This document shows, one piece after another, positions 1 through 12,055 of a stretch of 64,000 nucleotides of DNA. The notes below the pieces were generated by a model. It did no database searches. It saw only the letters and a program-made list of their open reading frames with translations, and had not been told where the DNA came from. This DNA is from Metopolophium dirhodum (taxonomy: Eukaryota > Arthropoda > Insecta > Hemiptera > Aphididae). Location of the stretch: the NCBI RefSeq assembly GCF_019925205.1, contig NC_083562.1, forward strand, positions 29,822,001-29,886,000, in the 5' to 3' direction. Each line of letters opens with the position of its first letter. Within the stretch, counting starts at the first letter, position 1. The translations under genes were made by a program, and so were the position numbers.

Positions 1-596
1 AATTAATATTTATAGTACCTAGGTATATTATGCACTTCATCTTCGTTTATGCATCGTAAAAGTTAAATAGTCACTATTCTTTTCGATAAACTGTACATTA
101 TTTTTCCGCAAATTAGAATAATAATAAATAATAATTATAGAGTACTTTATTATACTATTATAGTACTGTACTATAATATTACTGCTGTACGTCTTATTGG
201 CCATTATAATTTATAGAACTCAACATACTATTTACAAATACATAAAATAACTGGAAATTATAAATAAAGTATACACGCATAATATAATATGTACAAATAA
301 GTTGATTATGTACATTTTATCCAATTATTATTAATATGAAATTTTATTATTATAATTCATATTGCAGCAACTGTATAGAAATATACACGTTTATATTTAT
401 AGTGACCGGGACTAGGGAGTAGAGAGTTAAGACTTATTAATAATTTCATCATTTTTTTTTATACATATATTATCTGCATTTAAAACATATTTTCTTTAAG
501 CTTCTATACATTTAATCACAACAAAAAAAACTTATATATACCCATACTGAATAATTTTCGGTAATAGTTGCTGATTTAACCAATCACCCTGCAGGC
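1..596. other. AT-rich non-coding stretch
   Basis: No plausible reading frame, RNA gene or recognisable repeat boundary is visible here. The sequence is AT-rich with scattered TATA and TAATA runs. It forms the left flank of the hAT insertion. Confidence 0.6.
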
Positions 597-790
597 TACA
601 GTACCATAGGCGGACATTTGGTTAAATTTTTAGGGGGTTATAACAATAAAATGTAAAGTGACTCGCAGGGGCTTCGCCCCCGCACCCCCTTCCTATACAT
701 AAGTATGTAATATTACTAATACAAATATAAATGTTTGTTATAATAAAAAAAAAATAACATAATATATTTAAAAATAATTAATAATTAATT

Positions 791-1780
791 TTATTTTAAT
801 AACAAATATCTGTTTTTATCAGCAAAGATATTTAAAATATCATTGCTATTAATATTTTTGGACATATCTTTTTCAATATATAGTATAGAAAGATTGCTGA
901 ATCTATCTTGAAGCATCGATGTCCTTAGCCAAGTTTTTATTTTTTTCATTGCACTGAAACTTCTTTCGCAAGTTGCTGAACTGATAGGTATCGTTAATGC
1001 TATGGTAAATCGTTTTTGCAAATTAGGGAATACTGTTTGGTTTTCTGACAAAACTCTTATAACATCAGTTATGTCAATATTCACAACAGAACCAATATTT
1101 TGAACTACAACATTTTTTGCCACCGTCATTTCTGAATTTAGACATTCCTTGGATACATTCATTAGAGACACCTTGATTTAAAGAATTAGCTGTTTCATCA
1201 TGACCTCGAAAACTAATTCCTTGGCGACTTAGCAACAATGATATATCAATCAACGTTTTCATTGCTACAAGCTTGCTGTGCTGTGAAGATATTTGAGTCA
1301 GAACACTTCCAGTAATTTCAGTTTTTTTTTTGTGCCGTCCATTTAGCCATGCAAGTGAGATGATATTTGGTTTCAGAATGAGCAAAGAGCTTACTTAATT
1401 AATTTCCTGTAGCACCCCTTGAACCACTTAGCTATAGTAGAAGCAATGAAGCAAATATCGACAATAAATTACATAAATATATATTATAATAGATAAATAA
1501 ATTTTTAAAAAATAGCTTGCCTTCCTGCAGTTTCTGAAACCAGTCTGAGTAAAACTATCTATGCAATTATCATTAGAGCAACTACTATAATTACGGCAAG
1601 CAAAGCAATAAATTGCATCTTTAGAAACACTATATTCTAACCGTTCATGCTGATTATAATGTGATGCATTAAAGCTTCGATTTTAACTAAGTCGTCATTG
1701 TGATCGAGGTTTATTTCAGGATTATTTGAATTTTTTGTTTGTTCATTTTTCACATTAAAAATTTTAAAAAAATTTGCCAT
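791..1780 (-). pseudogene. Broken hAT transposase, ZMYM1-like (TTF zinc finger, DUF4371 fragment, hAT dimerisation domain)
   Basis: Reading leftward, an ATG at 1780-1778 opens MANFFKIFNVKNEQTKNSNN. After a stop, a TTF-type zinc-finger-like stretch follows (YSVSKDAIYCFACRNYSS), then a further zinc-ligand-like stretch (FAHSETKYH) in another frame. Next comes LIDISLLLSRQGISFRGHDE, typical of the DUF4371 region of ZMYM1-like hAT proteins. The central RNase H-like catalytic core is missing: the sequence jumps from NSLNQG to the C-terminal dimerisation domain (IPISSATCERSFSAMKKIKT, then LRTSMLQDRFSNLSILYIEK). At least three frame changes or stops and the internal deletion show it is dead. An AT-rich stretch near 1440-1515 may be an intron remnant. 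In the family the protein cuts and pastes DNA in the nucleus, but this copy cannot. Confidence 0.85.
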
Positions 1781-1994
1781 GTTCAAAATTTAAAACAAAA
1801 AATCTTTCAACTGAACAGAGAACTTATATAGCAATTAGGAATTTAATTTAATTATTCGGCTTTTTTTAAAAATTGTATTCACTTGATCGTAATCACCACG
1901 AGGTACGAGGCAAAGACTAAGATATAATATCTTAGTAATAACCGCTAAAAGTACATAACCACAAAAACGTTGAAAACAAAACTATTATTATTAT

Positions 1995-2283
1995 CTTAGA
2001 TCATATACAATGGATGGCGCTACTTTAATCATTTGCTGTGTCCAACATAACCCCCCGCTTATTAGTTATTTTATAGTGATTGTTGGCGAAACGCATGCGT
2101 AATAACTCGTTGTACCTTGAAATCAAATGGATGGTGGGGATGAAATGTAAAGCGGCATAGGCGCAACGCATGCGCAATAACTCGTTGTACCTTGAAATTA
2201 AATAGGTAGTGGGGGGTTATGTTGGACACAGCTCGGTATACGAGAAATACACACATGGCTCCATCCATTGTATATGATCTAAG
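1995..2283. mobile_element. Nested MITE with two sets of inverted repeats
   Basis: A 23-bp perfect terminal inverted repeat (1995-2017 and 2261-2283, starting CTTAGATCATATACAATGGA) encloses 289 bp. Direct ATTATTATTAT strings of 11 bp touch both ends and may be the target duplication, although the simple sequence makes that uncertain. A second perfect inverted repeat of 22 bp lies inside (2035-2056 and 2211-2232, containing GTGTCCAACATAACCCCCC). It sits inside the hAT element, so it is younger. Its termini resemble those of the MITE at 58293-58569. Confidence 0.75.
2085..2206. repeat. Two tandem ~50-bp units within the nested MITE
   Basis: Two units about 74 bp apart share the core CGCATGCG(T/C)AATAACTCG followed by TTGTACCTTGAAAT. 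They lie between the inner inverted repeats of the MITE. Confidence 0.7.
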
Positions 2284-2505
2284 ATTATTATTATGTCAGC
2301 GCGGCACGCGAGAGACCGTTTCTATCGTCAGATCAGTCATGACCACGTGACTACGTGAGCTAATTTTCGAAAAAAAAAAATTAACAGATACCTAATTATT
2401 GAAACAAATAATATCAATAATAAAATTTCGATTTCGGGGGGTCTATTAAAATATTAGGGGGCTAAGTCCCCCTAAGCCCCCCAGATGTCCACCTATGTAC
2501 AGTAA

Positions 2506-4234
2506 ATTATAATATTGTAATATATGGTATTGATGATAAATATATTACATTCATATTATATCCATAAGGATTTTGTGTTTATGTTCAAAAGTGGGAGCAG
2601 GAGTAAGGGTAGACCAAATGAGTGGGCAGGTTGTATGGGTAGGATACAAATTGAATTGACCTTCACGCACTTCGGCTTTTTGTGAATGAGTACTGAGTGC
2701 AGTACGAACTATTATGCATTTTCTCCATTCTGATTTTAATGAATTTCTATTATCATAGTACATTAGTAAATGCATATATATATATATATTTATATAATAT
2801 ATAAAAATAAAATATGAGTGAATATAATTGATCAAATGTTTGATACATATAATATATACGTACCTACATATTAGATAGATAATACCTACCTACATAATAT
2901 ACATAGTATGGTTTAAATCTAAATTCGGTTATTTTATAGAGTAAATTATAATAGGTACCTAGTGATGCGTTTAATTTTAAGTAATGGGTCTGGATCGTCG
3001 AAATTTACATTTTAGCGTTATACGAGTGCTGCAATCAATAAATATTGTATTATTGCATTAGAGGTATCTGGTTTATTATTATCGTATGATGTAAACATAA
3101 CATATTTGTTTGATATTTTATTCGACAAAAAAAACCCTCGTAAAATTAGCAGCGCAAATATAATGGACACTTATAAAATATATCCATCAAGTTGATTGGA
3201 CATTGATGGACTTTATTTCACTGGGAGAGTTTTAGTTGCCTTTGTTGCAGCCCATTATAATACTCCAGCAGCACAACTTTATAGAGTCTAACGATTACGA
3301 CTCATGGTGCGCCGACCGATTGCTTAGTTTATTTTATTATACCTAAATACAATTTCGATAATATTTAATATGTTGGAGTAGGTACCGTTTGCAATGAAGA
3401 CATTTTCGATATTTTTTTTAGTATAAGCTTAAAGTATGTATTAACACATTTTTCTTGCGCTGGTCTGAGAGAAACTGTACACTTTATTCTCTTAGACCAA
3501 TTCTACCGATGAAAAGTATTCAAGCTTTATATTTATTTCTGTATCAGGCTGTGTACCAGTATAGACGTATGGTATTAAAGTATGGGATGGTCTCACAGAA
3601 AATGCTATAAAATCACTTAAAGTACAACATAATCAGAAATTGTCTGATAAACATAGCGACTAGGTTCTACTCAACAAAACTTGTTATTGAAATTTCCATC
3701 ATAAACGATAATTTACTAATATTTCATAATTCGTATTGAATTTACCGTATTATTGTATCAATATTATTTAACAGCTGGTACTTTGGAAATAACAAAATTA
3801 TAGGTACCTAGAGGTACAATGTCATGTTTAATAATTAAAAGAATTTTGAATATTAATAAATAAAACATAATAATTATAAGTTAACATTAGGAAAAAATGT
3901 GTGACAAACATACCTATTAGTTATGAATAACTATTTATTTTCTGTTAATTTAAGTTTAAAATATTTTAATACATTTAATTTGATCTTTTTGATAAATCCT
4001 AAACCCAATTGGTTTTTGGTTTAATCAAACACAATAATGTTATATATTAAAAATACCACCTCCACTATACGTTATAAAAAGCTATTTAATTTTTATCTTA
4101 ATTTATATCATATTTTAGATGTTAAATTTATTATATTATATTAATGCAGTATAATTACGAATCGAAATGATAATTTTTTTTGACGCAAATAACTCATCAT
4201 TAAATACGATTGATAAGGTACGTCCTAACATATT
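2506..4234. other. AT-rich stretch without recognised gene
   Basis: No supported gene. Frames are short and rich in Lys, Ile, Asn and Tyr codons, as expected of AT-rich non-coding DNA. A (TA)n run lies near 2776-2790. Confidence 0.5.
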
Positions 4235-4236
4235 GT

Positions 4237-4325
4237 GGGACGCAACTACTTACCTGTCGTAATATTATAAATTCTCATCAACAATTTTACGGGACGCAAG
4301 TAACATATTATATGCGGCCACTAAT
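4237..4325. repeat. Fragment carrying GGGACGCAA motifs (family 4 relic)
   Basis: GGGACGCAACTAC at 4237 and GGGACGCAAGTAAC at 4291 are followed by TATGCGGCC near 4311-4319. The same combination recurs at 49710-49730, and the motif also occurs inverted at 48282. This points to a degraded dispersed repeat. Confidence 0.45.
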
Positions 4326-4534
4326 ATTCTATCTACCGTTCAAGGGGTTATTTCCGGGAACTATATTGTGTTTATGACGTATTAACGACGAGGTTTTGTA
4401 ATCCATTTTGAATTTTCTCGCGGTTACATTTCTATTGTGTAACATTATAAATACATGTGTCATAATTATTAATCGCACGTTTCCCACATTATAATACAAG
4501 TGTGTACATCTCATAGTGCTTGTTACGCAGCTAA

Positions 4535-4555
4535 ATATATATATATATATATATA
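4535..4555. repeat. (AT)n microsatellite
   Basis: About ten uninterrupted AT units precede TACCTAATATAGG. Confidence 0.95.
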
Positions 4556-4672
4556 CCTAATATAGGTATAGGTACGGTGTGTACATATTATTTTACATGC
4601 CGTCTGGTCGATTGCTACCTAGAAAAAAATTTCCGCACTATAAAGTTTAACGAACTCGACTTTTGATGTCGC

Positions 4673-4711
<39 letters not shown>
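4673..4711. repeat. (TAA)n microsatellite
   Basis: About thirteen uninterrupted TAA units. No function is implied. Confidence 0.95.
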
Positions 4712-4712
<1 letters not shown>

Positions 4713-5048
4713 TGAACTGCTGCACACGAATGGGGGCAGCTGTAAAGTTGATGAAATAATATATAATATGATAAGTGATAACATAAACTGTTATAATATT
4801 ATAGTTCGATAATTCCACTATTTCCACGCAATGACATAATCTTATAACGAGATTCTGGTGGAAAGTAAGTACCTATGCATAATTTATTTTTAAAAATTAA
4901 GCAAAAAAAGTAGTTTTATTATTAAATTTCGTAAGAAAACAGTAAACCTAATATTATATAATATACAAGCATTTGTAGGAACACTATGTTATATTTTATA
5001 TTTTATAATATTGTATAGTTTATATAATACCTATATTATATATAATAG

Positions 5049-5255
5049 ATGTGTCAAAAGCTTAAAAATTTTAATTACGTTTTGCAACTGATGAAACATC
5101 CCTTATTGAAAAATATGATTACGAAGAAAGAATTTCAACTATTGGCATCAGAGAAAATTTTAATGATTCTGATTTCTGAGCGTAACAAATGGATTATGAT
5201 TAGGAATAGGACTGGCAATGTAATGCCACAAAAAAAACCCCAAAGAGTTCTCTAG
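5049..5255 (+). pseudogene. Possible coding relic, family unknown
   Basis: A 68-codon open frame begins MCQKLKNFNYVLQLMKHPLL. A second frame over the same stretch reads FATDETSLIEKYDYEERIST and continues TIGIRENFNDSDF before a stop. That second reading has a more protein-like acidic and polar composition, so the region may be a frameshifted fragment of a mobile-element protein. No domain is recognised. It ends just before the dispersed repeat at 5293. It could equally be chance open sequence. Confidence 0.2.
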
Positions 5256-5292
5256 ACATTTAAATAATGCACATGTAGATGCCTAACTTGAT

Positions 5293-6198
5293 TTTTAGAT
5301 TCTAAGCGGAGCGATGAATGTATTGATTTTACAATTATGTGTATTTTTTTATTTTATTTTATGTATCTCATCACCTTTTGTCATCACCAAAAATGCTTGG
5401 ATTTTCTTCAACAGTATCTTTTCTGATAGGAAAGTGAATCTAATTGGTACTTTGAGGGGGTCAAAAGTAAAAATTTCCCAGTAATTTTCAAAAGCGCCAC
5501 GAAAAATAAAAGAAAAATTAAGGAAAATCAGGAATTTTTACGCAAAATTGATTTTGGTTTTTGGTGTATAACTCTAAAACAAATGATCGTAGATACATGC
5601 AATTTTCACCGAATGTTTATTTTATCAATTATTATACTTGATAACATTTTCAAAATATTTTCACTCGTTTTGAGCTGTTTACAGACAATTTAAAATTTAA
5701 ATTTTTTTAGTTTTTTATTCTATGAATATCAATAGAGTTTTATTTGTTGGGCCAAAAGGCGTGAACATTTAATATAAGGCTCCTGATATATTGTTACAAT
5801 AGCAGTTGAAAAATATTAAAAATACATAGGCACAATTTTTTTATAAGTATTTAATGTTTGAATTTTGACAAAATGTATGTAATTTAAAATTTAATAATTA
5901 GTTTGTAGTTAAAAATGCGTAAATTGTTCAACTTTTATAGCTAAAGATTGAAAATTTAAAACAAGGTCCTGCGTAAATATTTTATATATTTGTATATAAA
6001 TTACTTTATTCACAATAATATCATCAAATATACATAGTAATATTAATATATCATAGGCTGACTAATCGTCTTCGCTCAGAATCGTTTTTCTTATCCAATG
6101 CTATTATATCATTGAATTCAAATTTAACCCAATCCATTACTGTGACCCACTGGCCACTCGTAACCTACGTCCTACTGTATAGCAGAGCGACACCAACC
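5293..6198 (+). repeat. Dispersed ~0.9 kb repeat, copy A (GATTCTGAGCG family)
   Basis: It opens with TTTTTAGATTCTAAGCGGAG and contains the inverted terminal-like CTTCGCTCAGAATCG at 6070-6084. A tail follows that includes TGACCCACT and AGCAGAGCGACA. Copy B follows immediately and aligns along its whole length, with obvious substitutions and small indels. No long open frame is shared between copies, so the unit looks non-coding. From general knowledge this type of repeat is very abundant in aphid genomes. Its transposition class cannot be told from this sequence. Confidence 0.75.
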
Positions 6199-7105
6199 TT
6201 TTTTAGATTCTGAGCGAAGCGCGATGAATGTATTGATTTTACAATGATGTGTGTTTTTTTTTTTATTTTATTTTTTTTTTTTGTGTCTGTCATCACCTTT
6301 TAGGACAGTAAAAGTGCTTGGATTTTCTTCAATAGTAACTTTTCTGATTGGAAAGTGAATCTAGTTGGTACTTTGGGGGGTCAAAAGTAAAATTTTCCCA
6401 GAAGTTTTCACAAGCGACGTGAAAAACAAAAGAAAAATTAAGGAAAAACGGGAATTTTTACGCAAAATCTGTTTTCGAGAAAATCGATTTTGGTTTTTGG
6501 TGTAACTCTAAAACAAATGACCGTAGGGACATGAAATTTTGACTGAATGTTTATATTAGCATTTTCTATACACCATAACATTTTCCAAATATTTTGACTC
6601 TTTTTGAGCTGTTTACGGACATTGTCAGTTTTCAATTTTTTAGTTTTTTTTTCTATAAATATCAATAAAATTTTATTTGTTGGGTAAAAAAGCGTGAAAA
6701 TTTAATATAAGGCTTCTGATATATCGTTCTAATAGCAGTTGAAAAATATTAAAAATACATAGGCACAATTTTTTTTTATAAGCATTTAAAGTTCAAATTT
6801 TGACAACATTTATCAAATTTATAATTTATTAATTATTTTGTGGTTAAAAATGTATAAAATGCTTAACTTTTATGGCTAAAGATTGAACATTTAAAACAAG
6901 GCTCCACGTAAATAGGTTATATATAAATTACTTTATTCACAATAATATCATCAAATATACTTGATAAAATCATAGGCTGACTGACCGTTTTCGCTCAGAA
7001 TCGTTTTTCTTATACAATGATATTATATCATTGAATTCAAATTTAACACCATCCATTACAGTGACCCACTTGTAACCTACTGTACAGCAGAGCGACATCC
7101 ACTTA
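6199..7105 (+). repeat. Dispersed ~0.9 kb repeat, copy B (tandem to copy A)
   Basis: It starts TTTTTAGATTCTGAGCGAAG and ends with a tail containing GTACAGCAGAGCGACATCC. The inverted end CTTCGCTCAGAATCG-like block is at about 6988-7003. The head-to-tail arrangement and the shared tail show that the duplicated unit is larger than the interval between the short inverted ends. Confidence 0.75.
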
Positions 7106-7443
7106 TCCACCTTTTTTTATTTGAATCAAGTTTTGAAATGAAGAATTTGTTTTGTTAAATGTAAAAATAAGTTATTAGCTGGGCTTCACAATATAAAAAA
7201 ATTATCTTAAAATCGAAAAGCTGTCAAAAAATAATAAAATATATGTAGGTATAACGTACGTGTAAAAATGGAAATACTATACAATATCGGATAGCTCAAT
7301 CACACGCATATTATACCTAATCATGCCATAGAATAATAAAGAATAGAAACCTGATCAGCTGATTGGGGTGTTTACCTATGATCTGAAGTCTGAACCTCCG
7401 AAAAATATGTGTAAGTATACTGTTGGGTACTTTATGTAATTAA

Positions 7444-7686
7444 TGTACTCTTATCAAATACTCTACATATGCGGGTCGTGCTCGTGCCGTGAAAGAGACG
7501 TACACTGACAATGATCTTGATGACGCTCCGACAGCCAAGGATGTTCAAAGTTCAAACACCAAAGACTGCACACTTTTAAGTTTTAACCACGGTATACGGG
7601 ATTACGGCAGTGACGCAGTTGGTGCATTAAAACCAGATTTTAAATGTTCATTCAAAACATCATTTCCCGATTCGATTCCCGACTAA
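7444..7686 (+). CDS. Uncertain ORF fragment, acidic, unknown
   Basis: The frame is open from 7444 to the TAA at 7684-7686 (80 codons before the stop). It contains YAGRARAVKETYTDNDLDDA and, further on, LKPDFKCSFKTSFPDSIPD. There is no in-frame ATG near the front, so if real it is an internal exon or a fragment. It is somewhat less AT-biased than its surroundings. No domain is recognised and both strands are partly open. It lies next to the decayed minus-strand frame at 7714-8341 and may belong to the same degraded element. Confidence 0.2.
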   Translation, partial: CTLIKYSTYAGRARAVKETYTDNDLDDAPTAKDVQSSNTKDCTLLSFNHGIRDYGSDAVGALKPDFKCSFKTSFPDSIPD

Positions 7687-7713
7687 TATGTAAGAACGAA
7701 ACTCTTATATTTT

Positions 7714-8341
7714 TTACCTCGTCGTAGTGGATTCTTTGCACAAAATAAGACCGACAATATTATGGTAGATCAAAGTCGTACCCTGTTTGCTTAGATGTTC
7801 TCTACAAAACAGTGAACTTATTTTCTCGTGGACACACAATTGTTTTCTCCCTTTCCAAAACTTATCTAACACATTAGTAATAATTAGATGAACACTTTTA
7901 TGAGTTTGTGAAACCTCACTAATTTTTGATATTTGACGCATGGAGAAACAATGCATGTCCCTTGCACACAACGATGTATACTTGATATGAAATTATACAC
8001 AATCTCAACACAGCGGACCTTTAGATATACCTGAAACACCTAACCACGGGTAAATTTAAAACAATTCTGAACGAAGTATTCGATTAGAATCTATTTTAAA
8101 ATCGTATGTTTTCGGAGAAATCCACAGCTCTTTCAACAATGTCAGACGTAATTCCATCATCAACTATGACGTGAGTAGAAGACATGCTACCCGCATGTGT
8201 TGTCTCCGTCTTTCAAATGTACAACATAGCCAAAAACTGTTTTGCGTTCAACAACTTTTCCGTCTCTTTATTTATAGTAGCATTACCAAAATTCCACAAA
8301 GCATAGGGGAGAACTTTATCTGTGACGTAGCTTTTTAATTT
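7714..8341 (-). pseudogene. Decayed protein-coding relic, family unknown
   Basis: Read leftward from 8341, one frame gives KLKSYVTDKVLPYALWNFGN, then ATINKETEKLLNAKQFLAML, a stop, then a further ~35 residues including VIVDDGITSDIVERAVDFSE. After more stops, another frame gives 85 codons including DMHCFSMRQISKISEVSQTH and LDKFWKGRKQLCVHEK. Composition is protein-like, with mixed charge and few poly-Lys/Asn runs. Only one stop falls in the first ~85 codons, which is unusual in this AT-rich DNA. I cannot name the family. The stops and frame change mark it as a pseudogene or a mobile-element remnant. Confidence 0.35.
8189..8212 (-). repeat. 24-bp motif shared with 58991-59013
   Basis: In reverse complement this reads AAGACGGAGACAACACATGC then GGGT. 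The plus strand at 58991 repeats it with one substitution. Here it lies in the decayed minus-strand frame, where it would encode KTETTHAG. Confidence 0.7.
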
Positions 8342-8350
8342 TTTTTTGAC

Positions 8351-8402
8351 AATACTAACTAATCGTTAAATAAGTAACTAATCACTAACTAATCGTTAAA
8401 TG
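8351..8402 (+). repeat. Short tandem duplication
   Basis: AACTAATCGTTAAAT occurs twice (8357-8371 and 8387-8401), 30 bp apart. Confidence 0.8.
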
Positions 8403-11400
8403 AAAAAAAAACTAAAAAAAAAGTAATGTTAAGCTAAGATTAATATTTCAACATCTAAAATACTGTAAGTATTATAAATTGTAATCAGAAACTTTAACAC
8501 AATATATGGAATATAAATAAGAATAATAATAATATATAGACATGCTTGACAAAATAAATTACCACTTATGTATACAGCCTTATAAGGCTTTTAAATACCT
8601 TAGGTATATACCTACATACGGTGATGTTTCTTTCTGGTTGGGAGGGAGGGGTGCTCCTTTGATATTATCTTATAATTTGTTAAACATAAATAAATATTTA
8701 CCTGGACTACCAACCCTCCCCCAAAAAAAAACCGCCATTAAATTTAAATTATCCATGGCGTAGTCATACTTTAACCGCAACCATGGTTGAAATCACAATG
8801 TATACAGAACATAGTGTATTTTTATTTGTTTATTACTACTTAGAGATGTAAGATTTGGTAAATTTTATTGGTAATTGGTAAATATATAAAAACTTAAATT
8901 GTACATTTGCCCCTCCCCTTTGGAAATGTTATACATTATGTACATACTTTTTTTTTTTTTTTTTTTTTTTATATTATATTAGCTTTTAGTCAAATACTAT
9001 TCAGCTCAACAATTATACGCATGTACATACTTATTTATTATTATAATATACAATTTATTTGTCTTAAATGTTATAAATTAAAAATATAAATAGAATTGTT
9101 ACTATTTAAATCAAATCTTATCTATACCTAATGTTATTATATACTAAAATTATAATAGTATTTTTCTGAAAAAAATGTTGCCCCTTAGCTCAGTTCAGAT
9201 TTGAGTTTTCTAGATGCTCACGGAGGCATTGGAATTCCATAATAGAGTGTAAAGCTTGGATATGGAGTAATATTTATTTAATTATGAAGAAATAATTTAT
9301 TTTTAGATAGCAAGCCATATATATTTTATTTTACATACAAGTATATTCATTAATTCATATTTCATACTCCGCTTTTTTTGATTCTTAAGCGCGTTTTCTT
9401 GCAACTTTCACTGAACAAATCTGGTCATGTTTATTGTGTGTAACATATAAATATATAATATATGTACCTAATTTTATTACGAATCAAATTTTTTATTACC
9501 TTATATTCCCGGGCTAGTTACACATTTATGGTTTATCATTAAATGGTTACAAAATATTTTGATGTCTTATTTAAATAATTATAAACTAAAATAAGTGTTA
9601 TTTTAATATGTACTTGTTTGTTCAAATGCATACAGATTTTATATCATGTATACATTTATAAAAAAAATAGAAGTATTGGCTATGACTCAATAACCTGTAC
9701 CTAAGTTAGATACCTATGTATGACTTAAAACAACGGTTTACAAATATTCTAGTGGTAAAGCGATAAAAGCGAATACAGTAGAATACGAGGATAAAAATTC
9801 AAATTAAACGTGATTTCGAAATTTTCTTTTACTTTCGGCATAATTCATAAACGTGAGAGTTATCCAGGTACCTCAATGAAAACAAAAAAAAAAAAAAAAT
9901 ACACCTTGATATTATTACCAAATTATCAATAGGTTATTTCTAATAATTTTTTAAACATTTAGAAAATATATGAATATGTATAGCTAATAAATTATCTTGT
10001 TTTTCCTCTTTACGAAGTAGGTACAATTTTATTTTTGTTACAGACTTGTATAATCTAATATTACAGCATAATAATAATTATTTATTTTTAATTACAAATG
10101 CGTATTAGTATTATAGATTTTCATTGTAAAGACTATTTGAATATTAAACGATAAAAGGAAAAATGGCCATCATTTTTAATATTTTGGAACTAGCCAGGTT
10201 GGGGTTTCTAATATTCAACTTGGGAATGTTCAGTAGCACAGACCAGTAGACCACCTGCGGCAGTTGCACCGATGCTGCAATAGTGCAATACGAATATTGA
10301 TGGACGATTTTTTTTTAACACGTGTTAAAAGGTATTATTAAATATTATTAAATATTATATTATATTATCGTTTTTTGAATATGACGTATGCATTATTTAT
10401 ACAAAATTCATGATACTACGAACGCCGAAAAAAAATTCTCGGAAAAAACTTTTTGCCGAGTATAGTATGTAAAGATAAGAGATAGTTGAGCAAGTGACGA
10501 TATGGGCCACTGGGACAGTATCGTGCCGGTATGTAACATTTTAAACGGGAAATCATAGCGTTCGAAACACAATTTGTATTCTTACCGGACCTATTTACCA
10601 TAATTATAATAATACGGTGTGTGAGTAAAGGGCGTTTTTTTAAATGTTAAGTGCTAATAAAAAGGATTTACCAGTGACGATACTATCTACAATCTACTAA
10701 TATATTACGAATGTGATACGGCCATAAAATACGCGAGTACCTATACACCATTGTATTTAAATTTCGAGTTTTAATGCCAAAGTCTAATACTAAACTTGTC
10801 GGCACGCCTATAGTATAACAGAAATCTAAATATTAATTAACCAAAAATAGGTGTATTCTCGAGACTTTTTTATTGATATTTTGTTTTTGTGAAATGACTT
10901 TCCAATCTCAAACGATTGTTCTATATAAAAAGTACCAACTATACTATTATACGTTTCATTTACAATCAAAATCTACTGAAAATTCGATTTATCGACCGTC
11001 GTATATATAATTATATAAAAATTAGAATTAGGAAACTATGAAGATAAACTAAGTAGGTGTATACAATAAGTGAGCAAATCGTAGGGAAATTAGAGATATA
11101 TTTATGTTCTATTATACTAGGAATAGTAGGAATTACAAAACTTTCAAACTCCAAAAAAAAAAAAACAGTATAATGTATATTATAATGATACATAATAATT
11201 GATAAGTATGTACCTATATTGTATCTGTATATAATATCAATAGCGTAATTACGTAATTACCTGTATATTGTATATATAGGTAATTCAATTTCCGCATTCA
11301 TAGTAAATATTATATACATGTCATAGACGTATAAACTTATCATTAAATAAAATTGACATAATTCCATATATGCTGATGAAATTGTGGAACGAAATCATAT

Positions 11401-12055
11401 GGTATATAGGCACCTGTCTATATGTAATGTCTATAGGTACACACACATTGTAGTTGTAATTACCACACGCCGAGGAAATTAAAAAAATTGTATGCTGCTC
11501 TCTTTCTCATCCTTCACTCTATTTAGTGAATCTATTTCTCGTAACTATATTATGTGCGCGTAGGCAGATAGACGTTGCAATAATCAAATAAAGGATACAC
11601 CTATACAAGCTTCGACTGCGATTGTCCAACATTAATTTCGCTAGACACGTGTAATACTAGCGGTACTGAGAGGAAAATTGCAACATCATTAGGTATAATA
11701 TGCTTTGCGATAATTTCAAAATACGTATACCTATTCTTACGTTTTTTCTTCTTGATTATCTTAGCAAAATAATTAAAAACTCGTACAGTATAAAATATAA
11801 TTATATATAGCACGACTCATATAGCTATTTGTACCATATAGGTAACTTATAAATTAATGTCGAATAAGATCCAACCATTTACTTTTTAACAGCAGTGCAG
11901 TTCCTACATATTATGTATAATGTATACGCCACTATATTGTATAATGAAATACGAATTATATGTATGGGTTAGGCCTTACTCAGTACACATTTTCGGGGCT
12001 GGGTCAACTCCCCGAGTACGGCCATGTTTCTGGGTATTTCAGTTACCTACTTACC
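8403..12055. other. Long AT-rich stretch without supported gene
   Basis: It contains a 23-T homopolymer (8948-8970) and a G-rich/C-rich pair around 8640-8730 followed by CCATGGCGTAGTC, which resembles a worn hAT terminus. The slightly GC-richer patch at 10410-10600 has a 61-codon minus-strand frame with no recognisable domain. Nothing else stands out. Confidence 0.5.

Larger units (their letters stand above)
605..2497 (-). mobile_element. hAT-type DNA transposon, non-autonomous, ZMYM1-like
   Basis: The left end reads CATAGGCGGACATTTGG. The right end, in reverse complement, reads CATAGGTGGACATCTGG, so the termini are imperfect inverted repeats. They are flanked by TACAGTAC (597-604) and TACAGTAA (2498-2505), an 8-bp target duplication with one mismatch, the length usual for hAT elements. 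G/C-rich runs follow both ends. The minus strand encodes a broken transposase (791-1780), and the right third is occupied by a nested MITE (1995-2283). The ~1.9 kb length is short for a full ZMYM1-type hAT, which fits internal deletion. It is almost certainly immobile without a helper. Confidence 0.85.
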
